A stretch of DNA of 36,471 nucleotides from a virus, in the IMG/VR virus record IMGVR_UViG_3300011113_000552, positions 1 through 36,471 of that record, one strand, 5' to 3'. The notes beneath the pieces were generated by a model. The model was not told where the DNA came from, did no database searches, and worked only from the letters and a program-made list of their open reading frames with translations. Shown here piece by piece: positions 7,135 to 15,501 of the stretch. The position numbers were made by a program, and so were the translations under genes. Positions within the stretch are counted from its first letter, which is position 1. Each line of letters opens with the position of its first letter.

Positions 7135-8226
7135 ATGATTATGGAATCTAATGAAAAAGATACAGAATTAACTAAAGGTCAACAAAAATTACTTAACCTT
7201 CTAAAAAAATTTGAGTCAGGTGATGTTGACTCATCATATATTGATGATGCGTTAGGTGGTGTTCCTAAATTTATAGATTTATTAGAAAAACAAAATTTAA
7301 TTGGTTATTTAGACCCATTAGATAGTGCATGGGATGACCATCAAAATTATCTTCTTTACAAAAAAGTCGAACAGGACCCTTCTTATGTTTGGACAGTGGT
7401 CGATTCTTTATCCGATATTGTTAAAATTGGAGACATTTACTATTTTGATACTAGTGGTGAAGAACTTTCAGGTTTTTTCAATACAAATAGAAATGACATT
7501 AGCCGAGAATCAATTGAACAGATTATTGAAGGTAATTATGAACTCGGAAGTTGGGACGCTACCGATGATGAATACAGAGATGTTTACGAACAATTAAAAC
7601 CTGAAAATAAAAAATTAGTAGATGTTAGAATTCGTGAAGAGCTCACCGAAAAAGGTGCGTTAGATATAGAATCAAAGTTATTAGAAAAAATTGGTTTAGA
7701 GCAAGGTAGAGGGTATGTCACATTAGACGATAATATTATCACTCGTATTTTAGAAGACGATGAAACTATGAGATATGTTATTAACAGAGAATTAGACAAT
7801 GTGAGAAGTGATTTATATAGTACGTATTATGGTTGTTATGAAGGTGTACTGACCGATAGTTGGTATGGTGATATTATGTCTGAATTGGTTGGTGAAGTGA
7901 TTGATAATACAACATTTGAAGAATATAGTTTTAAGAAAAATGTGTATAATAATAGAACTGGAAAATCAGAACAAAGAACTGTATATGCTAGAAGATACCC
8001 TGTAACTGATTGTGTATTTAGTTTAGTTAAAGATTGGATTTACGAATACAAAGATAGTAGTTGGAGTGATGATGCTATTAACTACCACGGCAGTTACTCT
8101 AGTTTATTGGGGGCCGCAATGGTTAGTGGTTTAAGAAGCGAGTTAAGAGTTCCTCATTTAGATGACTACGCAGACTATAATCAAGTTAGTAGATGTGTTA
8201 ACGAAAACATAGGTGATTACTTTTAA
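7135..8226 (+). CDS. Unknown acidic phage protein
   Basis: A 363-residue protein with no recognised family. It is acidic, starts with a polar helix (KGQQKLLNLLKKFESG), and has many Tyr and Trp in its second half (LYSTYYGCYEGVLTDSWYGDIM, then DWIYEYKDSSWSDD), which suggests a compact domain. No membrane segment or catalytic motif is evident. ATG 7135 or the in-frame ATG 7141 may be the true start. It lies directly after a terminator, so it needs its own promoter or readthrough. Its acidic composition resembles the protein encoded at 5518-6798, but I see no convincing alignment between them. Confidence 0.68.
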   Translation: MIMESNEKDTELTKGQQKLLNLLKKFESGDVDSSYIDDALGGVPKFIDLLEKQNLIGYLDPLDSAWDDHQNYLLYKKVEQDPSYVWTVVDSLSDIVKIGDIYYFDTSGEELSGFFNTNRNDISRESIEQIIEGNYELGSWDATDDEYRDVYEQLKPENKKLVDVRIREELTEKGALDIESKLLEKIGLEQGRGYVTLDDNIITRILEDDETMRYVINRELDNVRSDLYSTYYGCYEGVLTDSWYGDIMSELVGEVIDNTTFEEYSFKKNVYNNRTGKSEQRTVYARRYPVTDCVFSLVKDWIYEYKDSSWSDDAINYHGSYSSLLGAAMVSGLRSELRVPHLDDYADYNQVSRCVNENIGDYF

Positions 8227-8281
8227 TAATTTCATAACTTTGTCTTAACACACTTTAAAGGATTTATTACTATATGTTAGT

Positions 8282-8377
8282 ATGATAAGTTCAATTTTTA
8301 TTTTATCCTATATTACATTCTTTTCAATAATAATTCGTAAGGATAGACAGGAGTATTTCAAATACAACAAAAGATAA
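8282..8377 (+). CDS. Possible 31-residue membrane peptide
   Basis: An ORF of 31 residues: a hydrophobic first half (ISSIFILSYITFFSIII) followed by a basic tail (RKDRQEYFKYNKR), the layout of a single-pass membrane peptide with a positive cytoplasmic end. It is the only coding candidate in the 192-bp gap between two rightward genes. Chance occurrence in AT-rich DNA cannot be excluded. Confidence 0.3.
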   Translation: MISSIFILSYITFFSIIIRKDRQEYFKYNKR

Positions 8378-8418
8378 TTTACTATTTATACCTAATTTTT
8401 TTGGTGGTAAATTTATAC

Positions 8419-9036
8419 ATGGAAAAATTAGATATGTCTATCCGTCAAAATTTAGTCAACGATTTTGCGGATTATGTTTGTGAAATAATTAGTGAGAATA
8501 ATACTCATAAAACAAAGTTATCTGTTATCGATGTAGGTAACTTCATGGTCGTTAAAGGATTTACATATAGTAACAATGTGGTCAACTTTTCGGAATTAAA
8601 TTCAAATTTTGTAAATTTAAATAAAAACAAATACCCAAATTTAGAAAATTTCAACACAATTGATGTTATGTCATATAGTTGTACAGAATCTTCATTTGAG
8701 GATAAAGTTATTCAATATTCCACAAAACCTGAAAAAACTATAAATGATGAGTTATCAATAACTGTATCATCAAAATTCCCATATGGTTATTCTGAAAATT
8801 ATCTCAAACAAACTTACAATCATTTAATGGAAATATCTTGTAAATCTCAACCTTATTTCAAATACAATTGGGTTGAATTAACTTGTAAATTAACCAAAAC
8901 AGATTTTGAAATCATATCTATTAATTCGGATAGTTATTACCAATCAGAAAAATTACTGTCGATACTAAAAGATAACTATGATGGTCCAATTGATGTACTA
9001 TTGGATGATAGTAAGATGTTTTTAAACGTAATTTAA
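8419..9036 (+). CDS. Unknown phage protein
   Basis: A 205-residue protein of unknown function. The ATG at 8419 (MEKLDMSIRQ) is preferred over an in-frame TTG at 8401. The sequence is soluble, with alternating strands and helices and many Asn and Ser. No signal peptide or known motif is seen. The leader contains ACTATTTATA, a motif also found before the genes at 7021 and 17274. Its 3' end overlaps the convergent gene by 4 bp, and a rightward hairpin with a T-tract about 480 bp downstream could stop its transcript. Confidence 0.65.
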   Translation: MEKLDMSIRQNLVNDFADYVCEIISENNTHKTKLSVIDVGNFMVVKGFTYSNNVVNFSELNSNFVNLNKNKYPNLENFNTIDVMSYSCTESSFEDKVIQYSTKPEKTINDELSITVSSKFPYGYSENYLKQTYNHLMEISCKSQPYFKYNWVELTCKLTKTDFEIISINSDSYYQSEKLLSILKDNYDGPIDVLLDDSKMFLNVI

Positions 9037-9560
9037 ACCCGTTTGGAGTATCCAACAATTTGATAAAAATCTTTCTTACCTTCACAGTATTCTTTAACCA
9101 ACACTAATAGATTCCTGAACATAAATGCATCAGGTGTTTGTTTTTCACATTTAGAGAATAGTTCAATAAACGTAGTTAAGACCTGTAAAGGATAATACCC
9201 CTTATCCTCTAACATGATGTGGTCAATCCACATTTTTGTGGGACATTGTAACTTATATGAGTTCCTTTCTTCTTCAGTTTTAAAAGGTTCACATTCATCA
9301 TAAAGTTTAATCATATCTTCAACATATGATTTTACTCTACCTTTATTGTATTGTGCTTTAGCAATCAAATCAACAATCCAATGTGTATGTGATGGAGTTC
9401 TTAGTTTCTTACCAACTTGTTTGTGTTTTACAATAAAATCCAAGTCAGGTCGAGCGCCTCTACCACCCTGATATATAGCAATTACGTTATTTTTATCAAT
9501 TTGCCAATACGTCAAAGGGGTGTGAACCACCCCTTTCTTTTTAAATGTCAATTCTTTCAT
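9033..9560 (-). CDS. Unknown phage protein
   Basis: A 175-residue soluble protein with no recognised family. It begins MKELTFKKKGVVHTPL, has a basic middle (VKHKQVGKKLRTPSHTHW) and ends in helical segments (PLQVLTTFIELFSKC, FRNLLVLVKEYCEG). The ATG at 9560 lies 5 nt from a TATATTTG box, so the mRNA would be nearly leaderless. A perfect 9-bp GC-rich hairpin covers codons 9-16. Confidence 0.65.
   Translation of the reverse strand: MKELTFKKKGVVHTPLTYWQIDKNNVIAIYQGGRGARPDLDFIVKHKQVGKKLRTPSHTHWIVDLIAKAQYNKGRVKSYVEDMIKLYDECEPFKTEEERNSYKLQCPTKMWIDHIMLEDKGYYPLQVLTTFIELFSKCEKQTPDAFMFRNLLVLVKEYCEGKKDFYQIVGYSKRV
9514..9541 (+). terminator. Rightward terminator-like hairpin inside a leftward gene
   Basis: AAAGGGGTG and CACCCCTTT form a perfect 9-bp stem (9514-9522 with 9528-9536) with a 5-nt loop, followed on the plus strand by CTTTTT. 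It lies within the first codons of the minus-strand gene but has a T-tract only in the rightward direction, so it could stop the transcript of the gene at 8419. Confidence 0.5.
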
Positions 9561-9564
9561 ATGA

Positions 9565-9572
9565 CAAATATA
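9565..9572 (-). promoter_or_regulatory. Bacteroidota -7 box
   Basis: TATATTTG on the minus strand, 5 nt from the ATG at 9560. No TTTG lies at the right distance upstream, so only half of the consensus is met. Confidence 0.4.
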
Positions 9573-9842
9573 CTACAAATTTTGTTTTACAATCTCAAGA
9601 GCATTTTCTAATCCATCAAAATCAATACTTGGTGCGTATAACTCAGCACTTTCATTCTGAGGGTCAACAATCATAAAAGATGGGACAAAATCATTTTTTG
9701 CCTGTACAAATAAATCATGTTCCTCTTTATACTTCTCAACATCTCTGTTTTTAAATGGAATTTTATTATCTTTTAACATTTTTTTAAAATCTGTACACCA
9801 TCCACATCCTTTTAAGGTGTATACTACTAAAATTTTATCCAT
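9573..9842 (-). CDS. Glutaredoxin
   Basis: An 89-residue glutaredoxin. The first strand VVYTL leads into the redox motif GCGWC (Cys13 and Cys16), and the cis-proline is in FVPSFM (Pro54). Length and layout match small phage glutaredoxins or NrdH-type redoxins, which supply electrons to ribonucleotide reductase. CGWC instead of CPYC is unusual but redox-competent. It lies 2 bp after the thioredoxin gene, so the two form a redox pair; no ribonucleotide reductase gene is within the window. Confidence 0.85.
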   Translation of the reverse strand: MDKILVVYTLKGCGWCTDFKKMLKDNKIPFKNRDVEKYKEEHDLFVQAKNDFVPSFMIVDPQNESAELYAPSIDFDGLENALEIVKQNL

Positions 9843-9844
9843 AA

Positions 9845-10147
9845 TTAATTTAAATATTCAACGATTAATGATGTAATAACATCAGAATTTTTGAGTCCCA
9901 CAGTTGTGTTCACTTCCTTACCTTCTTTAAAAAATTTCATTACAGGTACGCTTCTAACACCTAGTTCTTTTGAAAATGTTACATCGCTTTCAACATCAAA
10001 TTCATAAATGGGTACGTCAGTAACCACTTGATTTATTTCATGTGTTAATTGTTTACATGGTCCACACCATGTCGCCATCATTTTTAATAAGAAAGTTTCA
10101 TTATTATTAATCTTCTCTTTTATCTTGGTTGAGTCCAGTTGTTCCAT
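9845..10147 (-). CDS. Thioredoxin
   Basis: A 100-residue thioredoxin with the canonical active site WCGPC (residues 27-31), the buried strand IYEFDVE and the cis-proline in RSVPVM (Pro68). It should reduce disulfides, for example in ribonucleotide reductase, or serve as a polymerase processivity factor as host thioredoxin does for T7; the role here is not shown. The start ATG 10147 lies 41 nt inside the 3' end of the preceding gene. Slightly short at the N-terminus compared with bacterial TrxA (about 108 residues) but complete in the core. Confidence 0.93.
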   Translation of the reverse strand: MEQLDSTKIKEKINNNETFLLKMMATWCGPCKQLTHEINQVVTDVPIYEFDVESDVTFSKELGVRSVPVMKFFKEGKEVNTTVGLKNSDVITSLIVEYLN

Positions 10148-10466
10148 TTTTAACTTGTTTTTTTATACTGTTTATCAATAAATCCAAATCTCTTTTTTGT
10201 TCTGAGGTATAATAAGCCCTCAATTTATAATTACTAACATTACCCTCTTTTGATAGATAAAAATATATACCTGATTTTAGTTTACATATGTAATCAGATA
10301 TTATTTCTCCATCTAAAAAAATCTTAGATTCAGAAAAAATTTGCGTAGTATCTCTATTTTTTAATATTTCAGGAGTTATACCATGATTATCAAATATATC
10401 ACAGTAAGATATTAAATCTTTGCCGTTCAAAAATTTTTCATGATGTTTAAAAATCAAGGAGGTCAT
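10107..10466 (-). CDS. Unknown small protein
   Basis: A 119-residue ORF, starting at ATG 10466 and overlapping the PcfJ-like gene by 20 nt and the thioredoxin gene by 41 nt. No family recognised. It has a central strand-rich part (SKIFLDGEIISDYICKLKSGIYFYLS) and a lysine-rich C-terminal helix. The overlaps at both ends are larger than for most neighbours, but without it about 300 bp would be empty in a densely packed operon, which supports it as real. Confidence 0.55.
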   Translation of the reverse strand: MTSLIFKHHEKFLNGKDLISYCDIFDNHGITPEILKNRDTTQIFSESKIFLDGEIISDYICKLKSGIYFYLSKEGNVSNYKLRAYYTSEQKRDLDLLINSIKKQVKNGTTGLNQDKRED

Positions 10467-12129
10467 AAAATGGAAGATAATTAGAACCTTCATTATTGTG
10501 AATACTTTCCCATGTTAATTGTCCGTTTTCACCAAACTCAAACTTAATTTCCTTACTACCTGCACCTGTAATGAATTCCGCAGTAGGATTACCCCACAAC
10601 TTTTTATTTACTGTCTTTAATCTAACATCTAAGTAAAAAATTGCATCATCCCAACTTTCATCTAAAGTATTGTTAAATCTTCCAAGAGTCTGAACTCTTT
10701 TGAAAGCAATCGGTTTCATGTCCTCGTTAATGTTTATCATACCGATTATTGGTCGGTACTCAATTGACGCTCTATCACCATTTTCTTTACGAAGTGATAT
10801 GATTAATGAGCCCGGTCTGTCCTGATAAGTCCTTACACAATTTGATTGGTGAACTGACTCATCCACATACTCCCCACTCTTTTGAAGAATAACGGGTGTG
10901 AATACCGTTCCGTCTTTTAGTTCAATTGGTTTGGAAATCTTGTCAACAAACTCAGGTGAATAATGTCGGTTATATTTACCTTTGGTGTAAAAATCAACCT
11001 TGTCCGACCAAATGGTATGCTCGGCCTGAAATTCTTTTAAGGTTTTAGAATTCCACCTAACAGGTTCATATTTAGATAATGTATCAAAAAATCTTATGTG
11101 GTCGTAAAAACTATGTACTGACAAATTCTCACCTGTCTTACAAGCAAGATATGTCTTATAACAATTAATTAAATCCCGTTTTTTAAATTTTTCAAAGTAT
11201 CCTGGCGATGAAAATGGTGTTTCGTCATTCTTAACATTAAAAACGACACACAACTCTTCATCGGGTCTTTGTAAGATGAAATCTTTACCAAATACTTTAA
11301 TAAGTTCCTTAATACTTTTGAAACAAGGAGTTTGAACTTTATGTAATATTTTTTTAACTTTTTCTGAATTTACATTATGTAATTTCATAAAAGTATCCAC
11401 AAACTTGAACCCATTTTTTTGGTAATCTTTTTTTGTTGGTTTTGGGAACACATCATAATACCCTCTCCAATTGTCGGATTTTTTAATACCCTGTTTATCT
11501 AAAAGACATCCAAACAAAGAAACAGGTAAGTCCGTATATTTTTCAACTTTTTCCGCTCCAATTTTGGAAAGAAATACATTAACACCTTCAATTACCTCAT
11601 TATTATATCTTCCCTTATCTTCAAGACCATTCATAAATGAGTGAAAAAAATCCGTTGTTAAAGCAATAGGAAACGAATTTCTTCTAACCACACTTGTCTT
11701 ACCTTTACCTCTTTTTTTATGGTATTCATTATTTTTACCAACAGTAAAGATATTTGTTTTCTTATTAAATGTAATGTAATTTAATTTAGTACTCTTGCGA
11801 AAAAATACCTCACCAACCTTTCTGTGTCTTCCACAATAGAATACCTTTAAACAAATCTTATCTTCATTCTCCTCAACAACAAAAGTACTTCTATATAATG
11901 TCGCTTCACATAGTGGATTACCATAATTTTTCAAAAATTCTTCTTCACTACCATTAACAGATTTATCAAAAGTATAAATAAAATGTTTACCATCAAAATA
12001 TTCTTTATGGGGTACTATTTTCATTACCCCAAAATCCAAATTAGTGTCAGTCAACTCCCCTACCGGATTGTAGGGGAGATAGTAACCGACATAGAATTTT
12101 TTATTTATTACCTTAAACAAGTTCTCCAT
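10447..12129 (-). CDS. PcfJ-like domain protein
   Basis: A 560-residue protein whose later part (about residues 395-465) resembles the PcfJ-like family: a variable region, then SGEYVDESVHQSNCVRTY, then SLIISLRKENGDRASIEYRP. This matches the family pattern of an invariant Cys following a His (His-x3-Cys), then a strand with Arg, then an acidic strand. PcfJ was named from a conjugative plasmid of Enterococcus and occurs widely on plasmids and phages; its biochemical role is unknown. The N-terminal 390 residues are not recognised. The gene overlaps the DUF932 gene by one base (TAATG), so they are coupled. Two GC-rich hairpins lie within its first 40 codons. Confidence 0.65.
   Translation of the reverse strand: MENLFKVINKKFYVGYYLPYNPVGELTDTNLDFGVMKIVPHKEYFDGKHFIYTFDKSVNGSEEEFLKNYGNPLCEATLYRSTFVVEENEDKICLKVFYCGRHRKVGEVFFRKSTKLNYITFNKKTNIFTVGKNNEYHKKRGKGKTSVVRRNSFPIALTTDFFHSFMNGLEDKGRYNNEVIEGVNVFLSKIGAEKVEKYTDLPVSLFGCLLDKQGIKKSDNWRGYYDVFPKPTKKDYQKNGFKFVDTFMKLHNVNSEKVKKILHKVQTPCFKSIKELIKVFGKDFILQRPDEELCVVFNVKNDETPFSSPGYFEKFKKRDLINCYKTYLACKTGENLSVHSFYDHIRFFDTLSKYEPVRWNSKTLKEFQAEHTIWSDKVDFYTKGKYNRHYSPEFVDKISKPIELKDGTVFTPVILQKSGEYVDESVHQSNCVRTYQDRPGSLIISLRKENGDRASIEYRPIIGMININEDMKPIAFKRVQTLGRFNNTLDESWDDAIFYLDVRLKTVNKKLWGNPTAEFITGAGSKEIKFEFGENGQLTWESIHNNEGSNYLPFYDLLDF
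12009..12078. other. Two strong hairpins in early codons of the PcfJ-like gene
   Basis: Two perfect inverted repeats lie close together: GGGGTA/TACCCC (12009-12014 and 12025-12030, 10-nt loop) and CTCCCCTAC/GTAGGGGAG (12055-12063 and 12070-12078, 6-nt loop). Neither has a T-tract on either strand, so they are not simple terminators. They cover roughly codons 18-40 and may slow translation or protect the mRNA. Confidence 0.5.
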
Positions 12130-12878
12130 TAGCAGTAGGTTTCAGCAAGTTCCCAAAGTTTTGTGTTAATCATGTTATCCATGTTTAAGGATTGGATTCC
12201 CTTTACGGTGCGAACATTACGTCCTTGTTGTTTGATAAATCCGCCACGGATTAGCTTCTCTTGAACAACGTTAAAGGTGTTCCACAAGTTATCTTCGCGG
12301 TCCCCATCACGAAGTGGGTTAATGATTGTCTCCAAAGTAAGAGTTGAGATGTCCTCAGTATTTTTCCAACGGATACCAACCGCTTTAGATACGAAATCAA
12401 CCTTTCTTTCGGTGTTCATGGTCACCTCCATCATACGGTCAACTGACTTTTGGATTTTTGGAACGTTCAACACAAACTGTTCAGTAATCATTTCAACGTC
12501 ACTCATACTCAAATTCAAGTGAGTTTGTTTCATGTCACCAAATGTTGACACAGGTACTGTCAATCCATTAGAACAAACTAAACGGTATAGACCGGCTCCG
12601 ATTTGTAGAGTTGAACCACCGTTGTGTGAATTCGTAATTACCGCCTCTAATAATGAATCTCCGACTTGTGGTAACTCTGAATTACGAAGACGAACTTGGT
12701 GCTTACCAAAAGCTGTTCTACCAACTTGTTTTGCCGCGGTCACTTCCCAACCATTTTGGATGAACTTATCAACCACATCAATAGTGGGGACCATAGTGTA
12801 TCGGTCAGACAATTTTGAAAGTTTTTCTGTTTGGAAAAGTGCTGGAACTGTTTGTTTAAGGTCTTGTAGGTTTATCAT
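12129..12878 (-). CDS. DUF932 family protein
   Basis: A 249-residue DUF932 protein (phage/plasmid-related TIGR03299-like family). The core LLEAVITNSHNGGSTLQIGAG, then YRLVCSNGLTVP, is the family signature, followed by a long helical region with two TERK/RWKN-type basic patches. Function is unknown; members occur on plasmids and phages and are often near replication or conjugation genes. Codon choice is visibly richer in G and C than in its neighbours, consistent with high expression or a different origin. It has a full Bacteroidota promoter upstream and is coupled to the PcfJ-like gene, another plasmid-associated family. Confidence 0.8.
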   Translation of the reverse strand: MINLQDLKQTVPALFQTEKLSKLSDRYTMVPTIDVVDKFIQNGWEVTAAKQVGRTAFGKHQVRLRNSELPQVGDSLLEAVITNSHNGGSTLQIGAGLYRLVCSNGLTVPVSTFGDMKQTHLNLSMSDVEMITEQFVLNVPKIQKSVDRMMEVTMNTERKVDFVSKAVGIRWKNTEDISTLTLETIINPLRDGDREDNLWNTFNVVQEKLIRGGFIKQQGRNVRTVKGIQSLNMDNMINTKLWELAETYC

Positions 12879-12904
12879 ATTATTTGGTGTTTTAATTATG
12901 ACTA

Positions 12905-12936
12905 CAAAGATAAGTCAAAATTCTAATTCAACCAAA
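12905..12936 (-). promoter_or_regulatory. Bacteroidota-type promoter for the DUF932 gene
   Basis: Minus strand TTTG, 20-nt spacer, TATCTTTG: a complete consensus match, 27 nt upstream of the DUF932 ATG. It overlaps the last codons of the preceding gene. Confidence 0.78.
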
Positions 12937-13213
12937 TAATTCCATAATTTGTTTTAACTACGGGTACCTGAACTTCAATCTTCTCACCTTTTTTAACCGC
13001 ATTATCATACATACCAACCACAATATCAATAAGCTGTTTTTGGGTGAGTTGTATTTCCTCACCCTTTTCAGCATTCTCATAAACTTTTTCTCTTACTTTT
13101 TTGTAGAATAAATCCTTATTCATTTCACCGATTAAATCAATGAGGTCATTAGGATTTTTTTCAAAGAAACCTACTAAGTTGTTTAAATATATTTCAGCAT
13201 CAATATTATTCAT
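12923..13213 (-). CDS. Unknown small protein
   Basis: A 96-residue helical protein with mixed charge (DLIDLIGEMNKDLFYKKVREKVYENAEKGEEIQL), ending in a short strand and YGIIWLN. No family recognised. The start is ATG 13213 rather than an upstream non-ATG codon. A TATATTTG box lies 19 nt upstream without a matching -33 element. Its last codons carry the DUF932 promoter. Confidence 0.65.
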   Translation of the reverse strand: MNNIDAEIYLNNLVGFFEKNPNDLIDLIGEMNKDLFYKKVREKVYENAEKGEEIQLTQKQLIDIVVGMYDNAVKKGEKIEVQVPVVKTNYGIIWLN

Positions 13214-13231
13214 AGTAAAAAATTTAAACAA

Positions 13232-13239
13232 CAAATATA
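13232..13239 (-). promoter_or_regulatory. Bacteroidota -7 box
   Basis: TATATTTG on the minus strand, 19 nt before the ATG at 13213. No TTTG is found 19-20 nt further upstream, so it may be a weak promoter. Confidence 0.35.
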
Positions 13240-13260
13240 CGTTATTTTTTTTATATAACC

Positions 13261-14610
13261 TTAAATTACATAATAAAAACCATCTCCTTGGTCGTCTAAT
13301 TTTTCCATCAATCTTGGCGGAATTGATATGTTAGGGTTACTCTTATTAAGATTAATAAACCCTAAGTTATCTAAATCCGCTAAACATTCAGGTAAGGATT
13401 CTAAACTACCATTACCAGGTAATGCCAACATGTCAAGTTTTTTACAATTGCAAATTTCACTAGGTAAACTTTTAGCAAAGTTTTTAAATAAAATTGCCTC
13501 AAGATTTTGGAATCTACCAATACTTGCAGGTACGTCGTAAGCAATCGCCTCTTTACCTTCATTCTTAATTGATAGATGTTCGATTGTGTCAGGTAAGTTA
13601 TCAAATAACTCGTCAAAACCATATAAAGCAATGAACTTACCTGCAGAACTTCCTGGATATGTAATCTCAGCTTTATTGGAGTTACTGCTAGTTAAACCTT
13701 TTGCAAATTCAGGTTTGAAGTAATCTCTTAATTCTGATAATTTACCATTTAATAACTGAACCAAATCTTGCTGATGGTCATGTCTATCCATAAATTGATT
13801 AGATGGGAAGTGGAATTGATATCTTTCAACTGGTAAGTTAGAAACCTGACCACGTTGTTCGGACTCATTTGGTAAAATCACGTACAAAGGACCATCTTTA
13901 ATATATCTGTCAAAATATGTAAGACCAGGTGATGATGTACACCATCTTGATTCTAACTTATCATACTCATGTTGTCCACCGTAGAAACATGCCGCATCTT
14001 TACCTAATTTATCACTTCTTTCAATTTTAATAACAGTCCAATTAGGTCCTCTAAATACGATATCTCCACCTGGGTGTTGGTATGTTGAAGCCGCAGCTTT
14101 CTTCTCTTCCTTACTGGCTTTAACCTTTTCTAATGAAAAATCTTTTACCAAATCAAACAAAGATTTTGGTGTTAATTTATTAATGTCTCTAACATCTTCA
14201 GGTAATCTACCTTTAAACTTTTCAAATTTTTTAAGGTCGGTTGTTGTTTTGTATAAATCCTCCAAAAATAAATCACGATATGCTTTAACTTCTTTCGCAT
14301 AAGCTTGTTTGTCCTCAGGGTCAGCTTCAATATCAACTGGTTTTAAAAAACTTTTTAACAACCAGTTAGTGTATTTACCAACTTTAATATTCTCCATCTG
14401 CTCAGGAGTTAAAGTATCGATATCCCCTTCCATATTTCTAGGGATTTTAGTATCAGGGTCAGCAAGTATAATTGACTTTAAAATTTCAAACGGTATTTTA
14501 CCTGGCTCTTTCTTTTTACTTTCAGGATTTTTATCAACTAACTTATCATACAATAACTTAAATCGTGAATTTTCTACGATAATTGACTTTAATAAATTTG
14601 TAAATTTCAT
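13261..14610 (-). CDS. Leucine-rich-repeat protein, possible head protein
   Basis: A 449-residue protein with three visible parts. The N-terminus MKFTNLLKSIIVENSR ends in an [IL][IL]xE motif (Glu13) resembling a T4 capsid-targeting cleavage site. The middle has a conserved-looking domain with CFYGGQHEYDKLESRWCTSS and YFDRYIKDGPLYVILP. From about residue 335 to the end there are leucine-rich repeats: LPDTIEHLSIKN, FQNLEAILFKNFAKSLPSEI, CKKLDMLALPGNGSLESLPE, LDNLGFINLNKS. LRRs usually bind proteins. If cleaved and packaged, it could be an internal head protein injected into the host, but that is inference. The product has no signal peptide. Confidence 0.72.
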   Translation of the reverse strand: MKFTNLLKSIIVENSRFKLLYDKLVDKNPESKKKEPGKIPFEILKSIILADPDTKIPRNMEGDIDTLTPEQMENIKVGKYTNWLLKSFLKPVDIEADPEDKQAYAKEVKAYRDLFLEDLYKTTTDLKKFEKFKGRLPEDVRDINKLTPKSLFDLVKDFSLEKVKASKEEKKAAASTYQHPGGDIVFRGPNWTVIKIERSDKLGKDAACFYGGQHEYDKLESRWCTSSPGLTYFDRYIKDGPLYVILPNESEQRGQVSNLPVERYQFHFPSNQFMDRHDHQQDLVQLLNGKLSELRDYFKPEFAKGLTSSNSNKAEITYPGSSAGKFIALYGFDELFDNLPDTIEHLSIKNEGKEAIAYDVPASIGRFQNLEAILFKNFAKSLPSEICNCKKLDMLALPGNGSLESLPECLADLDNLGFINLNKSNPNISIPPRLMEKLDDQGDGFYYVI

Positions 14611-14635
14611 TTTTATAGTTTTATATATAAATATA

Positions 14636-15475
14636 TCAATAATTCATTATTAATAACTCTTCTCCCATATTTTGAGATTTTCCTTTCTTAGCCGCCGCAG
14701 CTTTGGCAAATTCTTTCTTTTCCCATTTATATTGGTCTTCGGGAAACCATTCGTGCAAAAGTACGAAATCATAGTAAGATAATGAAAACTTTCCTTGAAT
14801 ATTTTTTAAACAATTAGCAAGACGTTCATGGTCATCTCTATCAAAATCATGGTTTGAATAGTAATCTTCAGTTCTATAATAGGGTGGGTCAGCGTAAAAA
14901 TATGTTGTAGGACTATCAAACTCTTTGATAACATCTTCAAAATCACCTAATCTAAAATGGCTAATTTTATTGAAGTGTTCGACCCATTCAGGTTTAGATA
15001 ACTTATCTCTAAATGTAAGATACTTCGATTTATACTTACCCTTTAAATCGATAAATGAAGATGTCTCAGGTTTGGACCCACTGAACACTTGTGTTAAGAC
15101 ATAAGCATATTTTGCGGCAACATTATAGTCGGGGTAATTAATTGTGAACCCCTCACCAAATATCTCTTTCTGAAATTCAACAAATTGTTCTCTATATATA
15201 GGTAGGGTAACTTCCTCACCTTGTTGTTGACATGGGATATTATTAACCGCAGAAAGTAATAATTCAGGGTTTTGTAAACACATGAATAAATTGTAGTTGA
15301 GGGGATTGAAGTCGTTATAAACGACTTTTTTTAGATTAGGATATTCTTTTAAATCCATATTAAAGAAACACCAAAACATTCCACCGAATGTCTCAACATA
15401 TGTTTCCATATCTTTTGGGTAAAATGGAACAATCCATTTACCAATCTTTGATTTACCACCAATATAAGAGAGCAT
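14636..15475 (-). CDS. D12-class DNA adenine methyltransferase (Dam-like)
   Basis: A 279-residue N6-adenine methyltransferase of the D12 (alpha) class, like Dam. The N-terminal GGK (residues 6-8) and YVETFGGMF (26-34) form the AdoMet-binding part, VVYNDFN (51-57) follows, and the catalytic DPPYY is at 196-200 with RTEDYY after it. The order (cofactor first, catalysis later) is the reverse of the enzyme at 3298, so the two are unrelated in class. No restriction partner is adjacent. It is likely an orphan methyltransferase that modifies phage DNA to avoid host restriction; the target site is unknown, although many D12 enzymes methylate GATC. Confidence 0.92.
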   Translation of the reverse strand: MLSYIGGKSKIGKWIVPFYPKDMETYVETFGGMFWCFFNMDLKEYPNLKKVVYNDFNPLNYNLFMCLQNPELLLSAVNNIPCQQQGEEVTLPIYREQFVEFQKEIFGEGFTINYPDYNVAAKYAYVLTQVFSGSKPETSSFIDLKGKYKSKYLTFRDKLSKPEWVEHFNKISHFRLGDFEDVIKEFDSPTTYFYADPPYYRTEDYYSNHDFDRDDHERLANCLKNIQGKFSLSYYDFVLLHEWFPEDQYKWEKKEFAKAAAAKKGKSQNMGEELLIMNY

Positions 15476-15501
15476 AAATATTTTTTACCTAAAATATAAG
15501 A

